A DNA stretch of 15,000 nt from Trachelipus rathkii (taxonomy: Eukaryota > Arthropoda > Malacostraca > Isopoda > Trachelipodidae). A program made the translations under genes and the position numbers. Under the pieces are notes generated by a model. It had not been told where the DNA came from, searched no databases, and was given only the letters and a program-made list of their open reading frames with translations. The DNA lies in contig JABUQX010099426.1 in NCBI GenBank assembly GCA_015478945.1, forward strand, positions 1 to 15,000, given 5' to 3'. Below are positions 1-9,929 of this stretch, in pieces (within the stretch, counting starts at the first letter, position 1; the number at the start of each line of letters is the position of its first letter).

Positions 1-37
1 AGATATAAATGAGACTTGGATCCGAGACCCAAGAACA

Positions 38-57
38 ATAAAATAAAAATAAAATAG
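38..57 (+). repeat. Short (AAAAT)n tract
   Basis: AATAAAATAAAAATAAAAT is a short impure AAAAT-type simple repeat. A comparable A-rich tract lies at 276-308. Confidence 0.6.
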
Positions 58-275
58 AATGTAATAAGCTATTTTAACTCCAAGTCATCAAAAATAAATG
101 CCATCTAAGTATAGAAAAGCACATACTTAATTCCGAAGGTGAATATCTACTGTGTATCGACGACAATGGGGCGGGAGGGCTCTGTTACAGACAATGTAGT
201 GTTTGGATGTAAAATGAAAAGTATTTTTTCTTTGCTTCAAAAATCCCATCTTCGAAAAAATGGACAATAAATCCT

Positions 276-308
276 TAAAATAAAAAAAATATAAAAATAA
301 AATAAAAA
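276..308 (+). repeat. Short A-rich (AAAAT)n tract
   Basis: AAAATAAAAAAAATAT followed by AAAAATAAAATAAAAAC is an impure simple repeat. Read on the minus strand it creates the Phe/Leu/Tyr-rich start of a 63-codon frame (127-318), which I regard as accidental. Confidence 0.6.
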
Positions 309-879
309 CAGCTCTCAAATGATATAAAAAACCAACGGCATCTTGACATAATGCTCAACAGGAACTGGTTGGTCTCTTGACAGTCCACTAATGGCATTTA
401 TTCCCAATTCAGCAGCTGATTGTAGTCTTACAGTTTTCATTTCTTTTTCATACAATACTTGCTGAGATAGTCAAAGATAACACACTTTCCTCTTTTATTT
501 TTAATATTGCCTCATTTTTTCCTACTGATATATCCATGTTATGTTTCCGAGTAGTATGATGATAGTTCCCACTATCCCATCTTTACATCCCCCAACTTTG
601 CACTTCACCGAGTCACATAGGTAGTTTTCTTTTACCTCTTATCTTTTATTTTGCTTTCAATATTGCCGTCAAATTCTCACATAGAAGGAAATTCATATAA
701 TCTTACTCAACAAAAAACAAAAATATTTCTATGACTATACAGTAATATAAGTGCATAGATTCAGACTTCAGTATATAATGATTAACGAAATAAATAACTA
801 TAAAGAATGTTTACAAACATTAAAAAATTAAACTATCAAAGAAATATTTAAAATAAATAAAAATAGAAAATAAGATAAT
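309..879. other. AT-rich single-copy-like sequence, nothing recognised
   Basis: Ordinary AT-rich DNA without long open frames, clear repeats or RNA signatures. It includes a mildly pyrimidine-rich part at about 485-660. Confidence 0.5.
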
Positions 880-975
880 AAAATATATAATATTATATAT
901 ATATAGTATATATAATAAGATATAGATAGTATACTACTATATATAGTATTAAATAATATAATATTATAGTAAATA
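880..975. repeat. Impure (TA)n tract
   Basis: Runs of TATATA broken by TAATAT and TAGTATA words. This broken phase, seen in nearly all TA tracts here, suggests an old array or sequencing noise. Confidence 0.75.
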
Positions 976-985
976 TTATGTGATG

Positions 986-1085
986 GGACGATTAATCGTC
1001 ATCGCCATCGTACATCGGCAAAAAAAAAAATCGCATATTTTTTTCAATCATCATAGTCATCGTCATCTGGCAAATGTTCGCCATT
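986..1085 (+). repeat. CGTCATCG/ATCG-type degenerate repeat island A
   Basis: This short island between TA tracts repeats ATCG-like words: GATTAATCGTCATCGCCATCG, split as GATTAATCG, TCATCG and CCATCG, then TACATCGGC, ATCGCAT, and CATCATAGTCATCGTCATC. An A run and a T run flank the ATCGCAT word, giving local foldback potential. The same vocabulary recurs at 1385-1540, 6636-6785 and 10222-10335. No coding frame is visible. Confidence 0.55.
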
Positions 1086-1130
1086 ATTAGTCCTATTTAC
1101 AATATTTTATATCAATATAAGTATTAAAAC

Positions 1131-1200
1131 TCAATAATAATAATAATATAATAATAATAATACATAATAAAAATAATAATAATAATAATAATAATATAAT
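1131..1200 (+). repeat. (TAA)n microsatellite
   Basis: A trinucleotide AAT/TAA array with few interruptions, the clearest triplet microsatellite in the left half of the window. Confidence 0.85.
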
Positions 1201-1234
1201 CATAATTTTTAGCATCAACAAATATAACTAATAC

Positions 1235-1365
1235 AATCAGTAATAATATACTAATATATATAATATTATAATTATATATTTATTATTAATATAATATAGT
1301 AATAAAAATAATAGTAATATATATAATATAGATAATTAATATAATATATATAGTATATATAATAC
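1235..1365. repeat. Impure (TA)n tract
   Basis: Mixed TATATAAT and AATATAATA words between the TAA array and ATCG island B. Confidence 0.7.
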
Positions 1366-1384
1366 ATGATGGCATATCTAGAAA

Positions 1385-1540
1385 TAACATGCACGGCGAA
1401 ATCATCAGCAATATTTAATTTCGGTAATCGACTTAGACAATCCATTTTTACACACTGTATTTACTTACATCTTTAGCTATCTATAAAAATTGTATCGGAC
1501 AAAGAATCGATAATCGAAATACTACCGATACATTTTCCAA
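1385..1540 (+). repeat. ATCG-type degenerate repeat island B
   Basis: Flanked on both sides by TA tracts, this segment carries CACGGCGAAATCATC, GGTAATCGAC, GTATCGGAC, AATCGATAATCG and ACCGATAC. CACGGCGAA recurs at about 10298-10306 in island D, followed there by GTCTTTCAT. The GTATCGG/TAATCG words link it to island C at 6636-6785. It looks like a subterminal-repeat-rich fragment of a DNA transposon, but no termini were identified. Confidence 0.45.
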
Positions 1541-1551
1541 AAATTATCAAA

Positions 1552-1695
1552 CTAATATATAATATAATATATAATATATACTATATTAATATATAATAAT
1601 ATATATATTTATCGTATATTATATATACCATTATATATACCTATATAATATAATATAATAATACTATTATATAATTAATATAATAATATAATGAT
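1552..1695. repeat. Impure (TA)n tract
   Basis: TA-rich tract immediately after ATCG island B, with TATAATATAATA-type words; it ends where purine-rich block 1 begins. Confidence 0.7.
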
Positions 1696-1714
1696 ATTTT
1701 TTAGATTCATTGAC

Positions 1715-4080
1715 AAGAGTGGGAGAAGAGAAGAACGACGGGTGAGGAATGTGAGCAATGGGACAGTATGCCGAGAGGAGGATAAGAAATATTCGCAGGA
1801 GATTTGAATTGCTTAGGCTTGTTCGTTTTATGTAAATGTTACACAATTCATGATGTGTTTTTTTATCTTCAACAGAGAATCCTCACATAGCGCTCCACAA
1901 GATAGATAGAACAAATATCACAGAGAATTCGATCAAGAGATCTATTATACAGACTATACACTTGAGTCTGATAGAGGGCTAACAAAGAAATTGAAAGTGA
2001 TAACCTGAGGAGTAGCAAATAATAGATGAGAGATCATTCGATCATTAATTATTAGGTACGGACGCTGAAGGTAGCAAGAACCGCAGCAATTGCAGAATAA
2101 AGTAAAGAGAAATGTGATAAAGTAGAATCAACTGACAGGAGTCCGTGACAAAAAAGGCATATATTGTGAAAAATAAATAATCAGAATACTAGAACAATGT
2201 AGAAGGAGCTGAGAGAGATAGGGAATATAACAAGAAAAAAGTAAAAAAGGACAAGAAGAATAAAGAGGAGTTAAAGATGGGTAGGAGAACGAGAAAAACA
2301 CAAGAGGTGGTGCTGAAGAAGTGAAGGAGGCAAAAAAGAGGAAAACAGTATTGATTGATGAGGTGGTGGTTGAAAAATAGAACTAGAACACAGACAAGGA
2401 CCCAGTATATGGAGGCAAGAAATGAAAAGAATGATGGGAAGAAAAGAAAGCATAAAAGAAAAGCAGTAAACGACAAGGGAAGAAATATGGAACATAGTGA
2501 GATAGTAAAAATAAAAAGAGAATTTATTATAAAAGTGGAAAATATAAGAGAGATCAAAGGTTGTATAGAAACGATTCAAAACAATAGTAATTTTCGTGAG
2601 ATCAACAACAACAGGAGATAAACTGAATACTCAAGAACTGTTAAAATCGTGAAGAGCAAGTGAGAGGGTAGGAGGATAAGTTAAAGAGAGGGGAGGAAAT
2701 GAGGGCCAGAGAGATCACTATGAGAGTGGAGAGACTCTGAGGAACAATGAAAGTTCGAAGATGGGAATGCCCAATAGAACTAAACAAAAGGAGAGAAGAG
2801 ACGAAAAATTCAGAAATGAGTTCAATAGGATGTTGGAACGAGAGCAAGAGATAGCGCGAGGGAGTGAGAAAGTCAACTTCATTGAGTATCCAATACCTAT
2901 AAGGAAAAAAAAAGATACAAGGGAGAGCGTAACAAAGTAACAGAGGAAAATCGAATCTCATGAGGATAAAGAGGAATTACTAGAGAAGGAAGGAGAATGG
3001 GTGTAGAGCCCAGACTGGGGGAAGAAGCCACACGAAATTATAGGAAAGAACAGAACGACATATATAGCTTCATAGTTTAAGAAGAAAAGCTTTTTGATTC
3101 ATGCCTAGGAAGGAACTATCGGAGGCGCGTTCGGAGATACATAATGCCAGTGGATAAAAAGTTGAGAGGAGCCCTAGAGAGTAGTAATGTATAAGCAATA
3201 ATAAATATATTAAGAATAAATATATAATAAGGAATGATTTTAGGTAAGAACGGAAGTCAAGCAGAGAAGCGTGTTGTAGCAATTATTACAATGGAGAGGC
3301 TGATGATATTAAAGAGAGAGAGGATAAGGACGATTCGACTCGTATAAATTCTGCATGCGCAGTGACATTGCATTAGGAGCAAGAGGAAGATAGGACTAGA
3401 GGAGGGAAGGAAAGACACGTGTTTTCAATACTACCGAGAGCCGGGTCTGACTAAACACAATAAAAGACTGAAGATCATGTTTTAGGAGGGAAGAAGTGAA
3501 GGCCGAGAGCCTGAAAGTAGAGATGAAAGAACTAAAGAATATATAGTATGTTGAGAAATTGCAAATACTGAGTGGAGGTATTTCTGAAAGAGAGGAGGAA
3601 ATGTACAGAGAGATAACAGTAGAAACAGCTCAGTAATGGGGAGCTTAAGAGCAGCTAACCCCATAACTGAAATAGAACACAAATGAGTATGGAGGTGACG
3701 AATATAGTTAACACCGAAGTCACTATATGAGCAGAAAAACATGAGTACGACACAAAGAAGGATTATTAAATACAGTCGGAAAGATGATTTTAAGAGTGAT
3801 GTGAAAAACAGAAGAGACAGACGAAGAAAACTAAAAGTAAAGGAGGAGGTTGGAGTGATCTATATTAAATAAGATTGATGCAGCCAATTGAGGATGGTGG
3901 GACACCTGGAGATAGCAGGAAGAGAGGAGATGGCCATGGGAGTATGGGAGTGGAAAACAATTAGGTGAGGGAACTCAATGTAGAAGAACATGAATTGCGT
4001 CGATGCTGAGAAAAGAAGGTTAGAGGATCCTGAATGAGATAGAAGAAGATGGAAGAAAGCTACAGCCCCTTTGACAGGTC
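1715..4080 (+). other. Long purine-rich strand, block 1
   Basis: For roughly 2.3 kb the + strand is dominated by A and G. In lines I counted, 2221-2280 is about 85% purine and 2701-2760 about 72%. GA-rich words such as GAGAGAG, GAAGAAG, AGGAGGA and AAAAGAG abound without a clean repeat unit. Minus-strand open frames here (for example 2189-2557 and 2641-2961) translate to Ser/Leu/Phe/Pro-rich strings, exactly what a pyrimidine-rich strand gives by composition, so I do not call them genes. The block could be an eroded GA microsatellite field or one strand of an old retroelement. It ends in the purine-rich part of tandem module copy 1. Confidence 0.6.
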
Positions 4081-4475
4081 TTGACTAATACCTGGGAGCT
4101 ATGATAACGTTAGTATAATAATATAATATATATAATATAATATAAGATATAATATAATTATATAATACATATATATAACTATATAATATATATTAATACT
4201 ATAATATATGGATAATATATAAATACTATAATATATAACTATATCTAATATTATATATATTATATATATAATTAAATATATAATGAAACTCGAATTTCTT
4301 CATTGGAGCTTTGTTGCCAATCCTTCAGGGAAGAATCAATATTTGCAGACTTGGAGACCCGCATTTCTGCCACCCACACTAAAAATTGACATAAAATTCG
4401 AAATTTTCAGAGACAAATTTGATGGGGAAAACAGCAAACCGCCAGCTTTTTCTGACCTCTGAACGTCATTTTCGA
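3853..4475 (+). repeat. Tandem module, copy 1 (about 620 bp)
   Basis: This is the first of two direct copies of a compound unit. It begins with TTGGAGTGA then CTATATTAAATAAGA, runs through a purine-rich part (3853-4090) with the shared words GGGGACA, GGAAGAGAG, TGGCCAT, GAATTGC and GTCGATG, passes into an AT tract (4118-4283), and ends with a conserved block (4286-4475) ending in AACGTCATTTTCG. The same order of parts recurs starting about 622 bp downstream. Divergence and indels between copies are substantial by eye. No intact coding frame is present. It could be a tandemly duplicated piece of a transposable element or a complex satellite; I cannot name the family. Confidence 0.7.
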
Positions 4476-5128
4476 TTGGAGTGAAGCTATATTAAATAAG
4501 ATGGAGTCAGCCAGTATTGAGAATGATATGGGGACAACCGGAGATTGATGCAGAGGAAGAGAGTGGCCATAGAGGAAGATGGAGTTTGGAAACAGTAGTG
4601 GAGTGACTCATTAAGAGACAATGGAATTGCTGTCGATGACTGGAGAAAGTAGAGGAGTCCTGGAGGAATAGAAGGAAGATTGAGAAGAATATGGAAAATC
4701 TTAAAGGATTATCAGGACAATGCATAAATAACTGTAAAATTATAAAATAATATAAATAGAGTATATTAATAATATATAAAGACATATATATAATATATAA
4801 ATATATAATTAATAGTTAGTATATATATAATATATATATATATATAATATATATAATAGTTTAATATATATTAAATATAAGTATATAATATATAGGTAAT
4901 AATATATATAATAGTAATAAATATATAAATTCTGAACTCGATTGGTTTGATTGAGGCTTTGTTGCCAATCTCTTCGGGGAGGAGTCCAATAGTTGAGATT
5001 TGGACCCCGATGTTTGCCCCACCTAAAAATTGACAAAAAAATTCTTAAATGAGACAAATTATTGATAGGGGGAAAAGCAGCAGGAACCGCAGGCTTTTTC
5101 TGACCTCGTAATAGAACGTCATTTCGGG
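4476..5128 (+). repeat. Tandem module, copy 2 (about 650 bp)
   Basis: This second direct copy follows copy 1 immediately. Its purine-rich part (4476-4735) aligns with 3853-4090 over most of its length, for example CTATATTAAATAAGA, GGGGACA then GGAGAT, GAGTGGCCAT, GGAATTGCTGTCGATG and GGAGTCCTGG. Its AT tract (4735-4930) differs from that of copy 1 in detail and length. Its terminal block (4932-5128) aligns with 4286-4475 through CTTTGTTGCCAATC, AAAAATTGACA, CAGGCTTTTTCTGACCTC and AACGTCATTTCG. Homology to copy 1 stops after the CGTCATTT word, which marks the module border. Confidence 0.7.
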
Positions 5129-5555
5129 TTTTTTCCGATGTCGTAGTCATTGTCATTTGCGTTATTCATTTTTCAGAACGTAATTGTTTGACATTTTTTC
5201 GTAATCAACTTCTAAAAATTTTTCGAATGACTTCAAATTGAAAAATATACATAGATTAGTCTACTACGCACAAAATGCACATAGAATTTTTTTGATTTTG
5301 GGAAAATTGTGCTCAGCAATAGTCGAAATTATACACCAAACCAAATTGTTTTTTTTTTTTTAGCTGAGAAAAATTTCCAAAAATCCAAGTAAATAAATAA
5401 GTTGAACTTAAAATGATTAATGCAATAATAATGGAGGAAAAAACCGCGGTATTAATCAGAAAAAATTTAAGCACATGCCCCCAATCATATACCGCTTTTA
5501 ACTACTGTGGCCTCTACACTAAAGCGCTAAACTCAATCGCCAACATTAATAATAT
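5129..5555. other. Spacer between inverted blocks, no gene seen
   Basis: AT-rich sequence begins with TCCGATGTCGTAGTCATTGTC, which here is split as TCCGATGTCG and TAGTCATTGTC and recalls the CGTCATCG islands. The rest, including a T10-plus run near 5350, shows no recognisable protein or RNA signature. A short open frame at 5413-5604 runs into the inverted repeat and looks accidental. Confidence 0.5.
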
Positions 5556-5711
5556 CCGGAAAATGACGTTGTCTAGAGAGTCAGAAAAAAGGCCTGCGGT
5601 TTGAACTTATTTTCCCCATCAAATTGTCTAGAAAATTAAATTTAAGAATTTTATGTCAATTTTAAGGTGGGGCTAAAATGCGGTCCCAAAATCTCAAATA
5701 TTGAATCTAGT
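5556..5711 (-). repeat. Inverted third copy of the module's terminal block
   Basis: The reverse complement of this stretch matches 4326-4475 and 4981-5128. Read on the minus strand it has, in order, GGGACCGCATTTTAGCCCCACC, split here as GGGACCGCATTT and AGCCCCACC, then AAAATTGACATAAAATTC, GACAATTTGATGGGGAAAA, AACCGCAGGCC, TTTTTTCTGACTC and AACGTCATTTTCCGG. Like the other copies it ends at CGTCATTT. Only this block is present; the purine-rich part is missing. The copy therefore marks the mobile or conserved unit more sharply than the tandem pair alone. Confidence 0.75.
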
Positions 5712-6454
5712 TGCAGTTAGTATAAAAAAAAATTATCGCCTTAATAATGAGCGCGCCTTGCAAGTATGTTAGCCACTTCGAAACCATTCAACAGGTTTTT
5801 CAAAATATTCAGGAAGTTGCTCAATCATGAAGATATATGCCCAGAAAACTAACTAAGAAAAATAGCTTCTGTGTCAAAATCCAAATTCAAAGTTAAAGAG
5901 CTATCAAATTCCGCCAGTAACAGTTGACATCAAACACTGCCCAATGACGAAGGATTTCCAAAGAAAATAGCTGGATAGAATTCTATAGAAGGCCCTCCAA
6001 AAAAAGATTGTCCAAAAGCATGAGCTGATTATGCAAAGTTTCTGAAAGTTAGTGCCAATGACTTTATATTGATTATAAAATAATCAACTGCGATTAAAAC
6101 CACGATACTACTAGCAAAATTCGATGGATATTAGGAAGTTCATCAGCATAGTTTTGACAACGAAATAAAAATCTTCACTATGGAAAGTTCCCTACTTCAA
6201 TTTTCCTGTAGTTTTGCAGTTTTCATTTAATTTAAAAGACAGCCCCACTACCATCATCAAGCCAGATCAGATAAAAGAACTCATTCAAGTGGAATAGGTA
6301 ATCATTCTCACTAAAGAGACATATTGTCTATGAAAATGCTTAGACGAGTTTGTCGTATTTTTAAAAGGGAAATCAAGTGTTTGAGAAAAATCAGGTATTC
6401 CCTAATCATTATTTAGTATCTCATATATTCTTCTCAACAATTGTAGAGCTAGAT
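5712..6454. other. AT-rich sequence, nothing recognised
   Basis: About 740 bp of moderately AT-rich DNA right of the foldback pair. No frame of useful length, no simple repeat and no known motif were seen. Its even composition differs from both purine-rich blocks. Confidence 0.5.
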
Positions 6455-6595
6455 AAATAATATAATAATATATAATATATAATATATATATATATAATAT
6501 ATAATATATATAACTAGTATATATAAAAATAATATATAATATATATATATATATAGTAGAATAATATATGCTAATATATATAGTATTATATTCGT
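6455..6595. repeat. Impure (TA)n tract
   Basis: TA-rich tract on the left of ATCG island C. The minus-strand frame at 6449-6655 is Ile/Tyr-rich and only reflects the repeat. Confidence 0.75.
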
Positions 6596-6635
6596 AAATT
6601 TAACGATAATCTCTAAAGTCTTTAAGTAATATAGA

Positions 6636-6785
6636 ACATGTATCCGGCGATACATGTATCGTTATAATCGAGAATCGCCAAAAGAGAGTAAGCAAGTATC
6701 GTGTATCGGTAATCGTAAATAAAATGGTAAATGTATCGAGTAATCAGGTATCGCTTAAGCAAATTTTTGGTATCGATGCGCCATA
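6636..6785 (+). repeat. ATCG-type degenerate repeat island C with palindrome
   Basis: This is the densest island of the family, with about a dozen ATCG words in both orientations, including TGTATCGTTATAATCGAG, AATCGCC, GTATCGTGTATCGG, TAATCGTA, TGTATCGAGTAATCAGG, GTATCGC and GTATCGATGCG. It opens with a perfect palindrome: ACATGTATC (6636-6644), loop CGGC (6645-6648), GATACATGT (6649-6657). It sits between TA tracts. Clusters of near-identical short words in both orientations are seen in the subterminal regions of some hAT-like transposons, but this is inference. Confidence 0.5.
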
Positions 6786-6890
6786 GATATATAGTAAATA
6801 TATATATATAAGAACATATACGAATATGTATCATATTATATATATAGATATATATATAATGATTATATAATATATATAATATAATACCCG
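6785..6890. repeat. Impure (TA)n tract
   Basis: TA-rich tract on the right of ATCG island C, so that the island is bracketed on both sides by the same type of simple repeat. Confidence 0.75.
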
Positions 6891-6895
6891 AATTG

Positions 6896-7254
6896 TGCTT
6901 AAAGTAGTATGAATTCCATGCGCCCTAATGAGTTCGACCTTCTGTTATGCTTCATATCCACACTCACACTCCAGACAACATCTTAGAATGATTAAAGTAC
7001 AAACCCCTCTTCTAGACAACAGACTTTCAACAGTCCTCATTTCCACATATATCATACGATGTAGGGAGGGAAAAACTCGGTCCCACATACGTAATTTCCT
7101 GCGTGCTATTAGAAAGCGATAACAGATATAAGCTTAGGTATGGATACTACTACCACTTATCTTTGCCAGGAATGACTAATGCATGCGTCGAGAGAAGGTC
7201 TTAAACACCTGGTTAAGTAAGCCCCTTGCTATTAACCTAAAATGTATGAATCGA
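6896..7254. other. Mixed sequence, nothing recognised
   Basis: A 64-codon + frame (6928-7122) has fairly balanced composition, for example SSTFCYASYPHSHSRQHLR, but no motif I know and no neighbouring support. I leave it uncalled as a gene. Confidence 0.4.
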
Positions 7255-7510
7255 ACTCTGATATATGAATGTCGGAAATAAATGTGAGAAGATGAAGAAA
7301 GAGAGAGAGGTTGGAATGTATTTAGAAAAGGAACAAATTTTGATTGCCCGCTGTTACTAAACAGTAGAAAGGAAGGTGAAGAAGAGTAGAAGTGTAGTTC
7401 GAGTGTCAAGCACGGGGAGCTCGGCTGTGATTGCTGGAGAAAGGAAAAAATTGAGAGGGAGATAAACGAAGACCTGCCAATCCTGCATAGTGAATTTGTC
7501 ATAGTAGAGA
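7255..7510 (+). other. Purine-rich stretch
   Basis: GA-rich + strand with GAAGAAAGAGAGAGAGG near 7292-7310 and about 77% purine in 7261-7320. The minus-strand frame at 7176-7502 gives a Ser/Phe/Pro-rich string (for example FISLSIFSF, PSSPCLTLELHFYSSSPS) best explained by composition. No domain is recognised. Confidence 0.5.
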
Positions 7511-8459
7511 GCCTATGGTTAGATTATGGACACCTTGTGTGCAGTGACTACAAGTACTGAATTTAATTTGAAGAACGATAAAATTTTAGGATTGCTACAT
7601 ATATCCATTCTGAAGGAGTAATGTTAAGGAGAAGTACGAAATTATTTTGGATAAATCTGATATATGTTATGGAATGGGAGAGATAGAATATTCCAGTCAG
7701 TGCCACATATTGCCCATTCAAGGATTTTACATAGTCACCACCACTCACGCGGCAGAGCCCTATCTAGGGAGGGGTGTAATACTCTCCCAAAGCTTCCACC
7801 CTCAATTAGCGCAAATACGCATAATATGAGCACAAGACGCCATTAATTAAAGTAGAAGAGAAATAAATTCAGAAGGAAATACAGAAGATGAAGAAAGAGA
7901 ATATATATATAACAGAGGGGGTGGGAAAGAAGAAAGCACCACAGCAAACTACAAGGAAGATACCAATGTCAACACAATACTTGTGCGCGCATAAACAGCA
8001 CCCCTTGTGCTACAATGTCGTCATAAAGGTGTACGCGAGTGATAAAATCCCTCGAGCACTTGCCGAATAGAGATAAAGCACCATTGATCCCAATGATATA
8101 AATGCACACTTCAAAAATAGAGGGTCAAGTAAACGGAAGTGAAAAAAACAGAGTATTATAGAGAACCTTTGCCTTTACGATCACCCGTCCAAAAAGCAGA
8201 GGTGAATATCAAGAGCCCCCCCAGAAATGAAAGCAGACTACATACAATGGAACGGATGAACCCGTGTATAAGCTGCGCAAATGAGAAAGAGAGTAAAGTA
8301 CTCACAAGCTAAACAGAACTTAACAGTTCTTTGAGGCCGCCCTAGCAAACCATGGTGATGTGAGGTTATCCCAAAGATATTTGTTTGGATCATGTAAGGC
8401 CAAGAATGGTTTATATTGTCAAACAGGAGAGACGACAGAACCATCGAAGGAGACAAAAT
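7511..8459. other. Mixed-composition region, no gene recognised
   Basis: Composition is more balanced here. A C-rich patch at 7735-7815 contains GGGAGGGGTGTAATACTCTCCC, here split as GGGAGGGG, TGTAATAC and TCTCCC, a weak imperfect hairpin. Short open frames in two + frames (7647-7829 and 7664-7846) overlap across it, which argues that neither is selected for coding. The remainder, including 7888-8070, shows no known domain. Confidence 0.4.
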
Positions 8460-9640
8460 AAAAATAAATAGAAGTAAATTTGAAGAGAAGAAGATATGTA
8501 GAAGTTGCGGCTTTAAAGAATGAATTTCACAAAAGGTGTGCTAACATTAACGAAAATAAAATCGAAAGATTAAGACGAGAGAGAGGCAATTCTAGAAGTT
8601 AAAAGTGGGAGTAGAATTGATAGAGTTAAAGAATGAAAGAGGTCGAAGTGCATCAGGAATACAGTGATAGAAGTTAGAGGTCAGGTGAGAATATCATTAA
8701 TGAAAAAAGTAGGAATTAAAAGTAAGAGATAGAGACAGACACCCTGACAGAACCCATATTGACAGAAACAGAAAACAGAAGTCGCCCCGACAACAACGAG
8801 CTGATATTGAGCCGATCTGAAAAGAAAAGCGTAACCCAAAGACGTAAGCAAAAAGAGAAGGAGAAACCAATGGAGAGGACTTGGAGACAGTGGACGACGA
8901 TGTCCGAAACTCGGGTTAAAATAAGCTTTGGATATGTCAAGCAGCACCACACAAGAATCTCCCCGTAGTTCCCAAGAACGAAAAACCATAAATCGATAGA
9001 TAGGAATGTCAATATCGCGCAGCCTAGACCTCCGTCACAACCGATAGCCGCGTACTGGCCCGATCAATGAATTTCCAAGATGAGTCAATAAAGAATACAG
9101 ATATGAGAAGCAGAGTATCAAGATACCCGTTAGCATAGAATACCAAAGTGAGAGCTAACCAGGGCGATAGTTAGAAGAATAAAGAAGCGGCTTCCTTTTT
9201 ACGAAATAGTAAAGAACATGTGAGATCTTATCCAGAATTTGAGATCTGTAGGTGAATTATATAAGAAGATATATGAAATAAAGAAGATGCCGAAGAGATT
9301 AGCCTATTCAGTTGGAGATTAGCAACAACAAGATCAGATCGAATAAGAGGAAGATAGGCAGATTTAAGAAGTTGCTAGAGATGAAAATTTTGTCAGTAAG
9401 AAGACCAAGGAGGTTAGCGGCACGGTCTTTTGATGAAAGGCCCGCGTGTCGTCGAACATCCCTACCAATAGTTATTTCTAGCTGAATTGAAAATATCGGA
9501 AGGAGATGATAGAATGAGAAACGAAGATTTATATCCACCCCTAATACACATGTCTACTAGCCGAATAAGCCAGAGAGAAACAAGCACGATAGAAGCTATG
9601 GAAATATAAGGAAAAAGAAAGATTTAGCCAAATCAAATTA
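8460..9640 (+). other. Long purine-rich strand, block 2
   Basis: A second purine-dominated stretch on the same strand as block 1, with words such as GAAGAGAAGAAG, GACGAGAGAGAGG, AGAGATAGAGACAGACACC and AAAAGAGAAGGAGAAACC. The open frames on either strand (8681-8989 minus, 8716-9012 minus, 8759-8968 plus) overlap one another, lack recognisable motifs and carry the expected skewed composition. I see no long internal copy of block 1, so shared origin is not shown. Confidence 0.5.
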
Positions 9641-9649
9641 AATGAATAA

Positions 9650-9925
9650 GAATTAATAAAATTTATATTGAAAAAAGTTCATAGCTCATCCATCAACGAG
9701 ACAGAAACTCCCATCCATCTGTTAAATCTTATACACCCAATTCATTATTCCCATTCTGAGGTACCAATTTGCTTCATCTGCAGAACTTGGAAACCTTACA
9801 TTGACCATTTCCCTGTCCTAAATATTTTTATACAGCCGTAATGAGGAAACAGCAACCACCACCGAAGCACGAATCGATACGACACACATGCTCCCCATTA
9901 CCATAATAAAACTTTTCATGTTATT
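9650..9925. other. Composition switch region, nothing recognised
   Basis: Right after purine-rich block 2 the + strand becomes relatively rich in C and T (for example CTCCCATCCATCTG and CCATTTCCCTGTCC). Frames are broken by stops and no motif is seen. The abrupt change may mark the boundary of an inserted element. Confidence 0.4.
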
Positions 9926-9929
9926 GATA

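Larger units (their letters stand above)
4981..5711. repeat. Foldback pair: arms 4981-5128 and 5556-5711
   Basis: The second tandem block and the inverted copy form an inverted repeat with arms of about 150 bp and a spacer of about 430 bp (5129-5555). The CGTCATTT ends of both arms point toward the spacer. The spacer is AT-rich, contains an A/T homopolymer run (5345-5361), and has no protein pattern I recognise. This might be a foldback-type or long-TIR transposon, or simply two independent insertions in opposite orientation. Confidence 0.55.

Noticed and set aside
11..33. GAGACTTGGATCCGAGACCCAAG as a piece of the 4326-4475 block
   Set aside because: Only about 15 bases are similar and the flanking sequence does not follow the block, so chance is likely; its CTTGG/CCAAG stem is short.
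2189..2961. Minus-strand open frames of 122, 102 and 106 codons
   Set aside because: They translate the pyrimidine-rich strand into Ser/Leu/Phe/Pro strings, overlap in different frames, and have no motif or membrane-protein pattern beyond composition.
4507..5156. Minus-strand frames 4507-4785 and 4809-5156
   Set aside because: They run across the tandem module and TA tracts; Ile/Tyr runs come straight from TA repeats, and the equivalent frames are not kept in the other module copy.
5413..5604. 63-codon + strand frame
   Set aside because: It crosses the edge of the inverted repeat block and is not open in the other two copies.
8681..9012. Three overlapping frames in purine block 2
   Set aside because: Overlap on both strands, skewed composition and no recognised domain.
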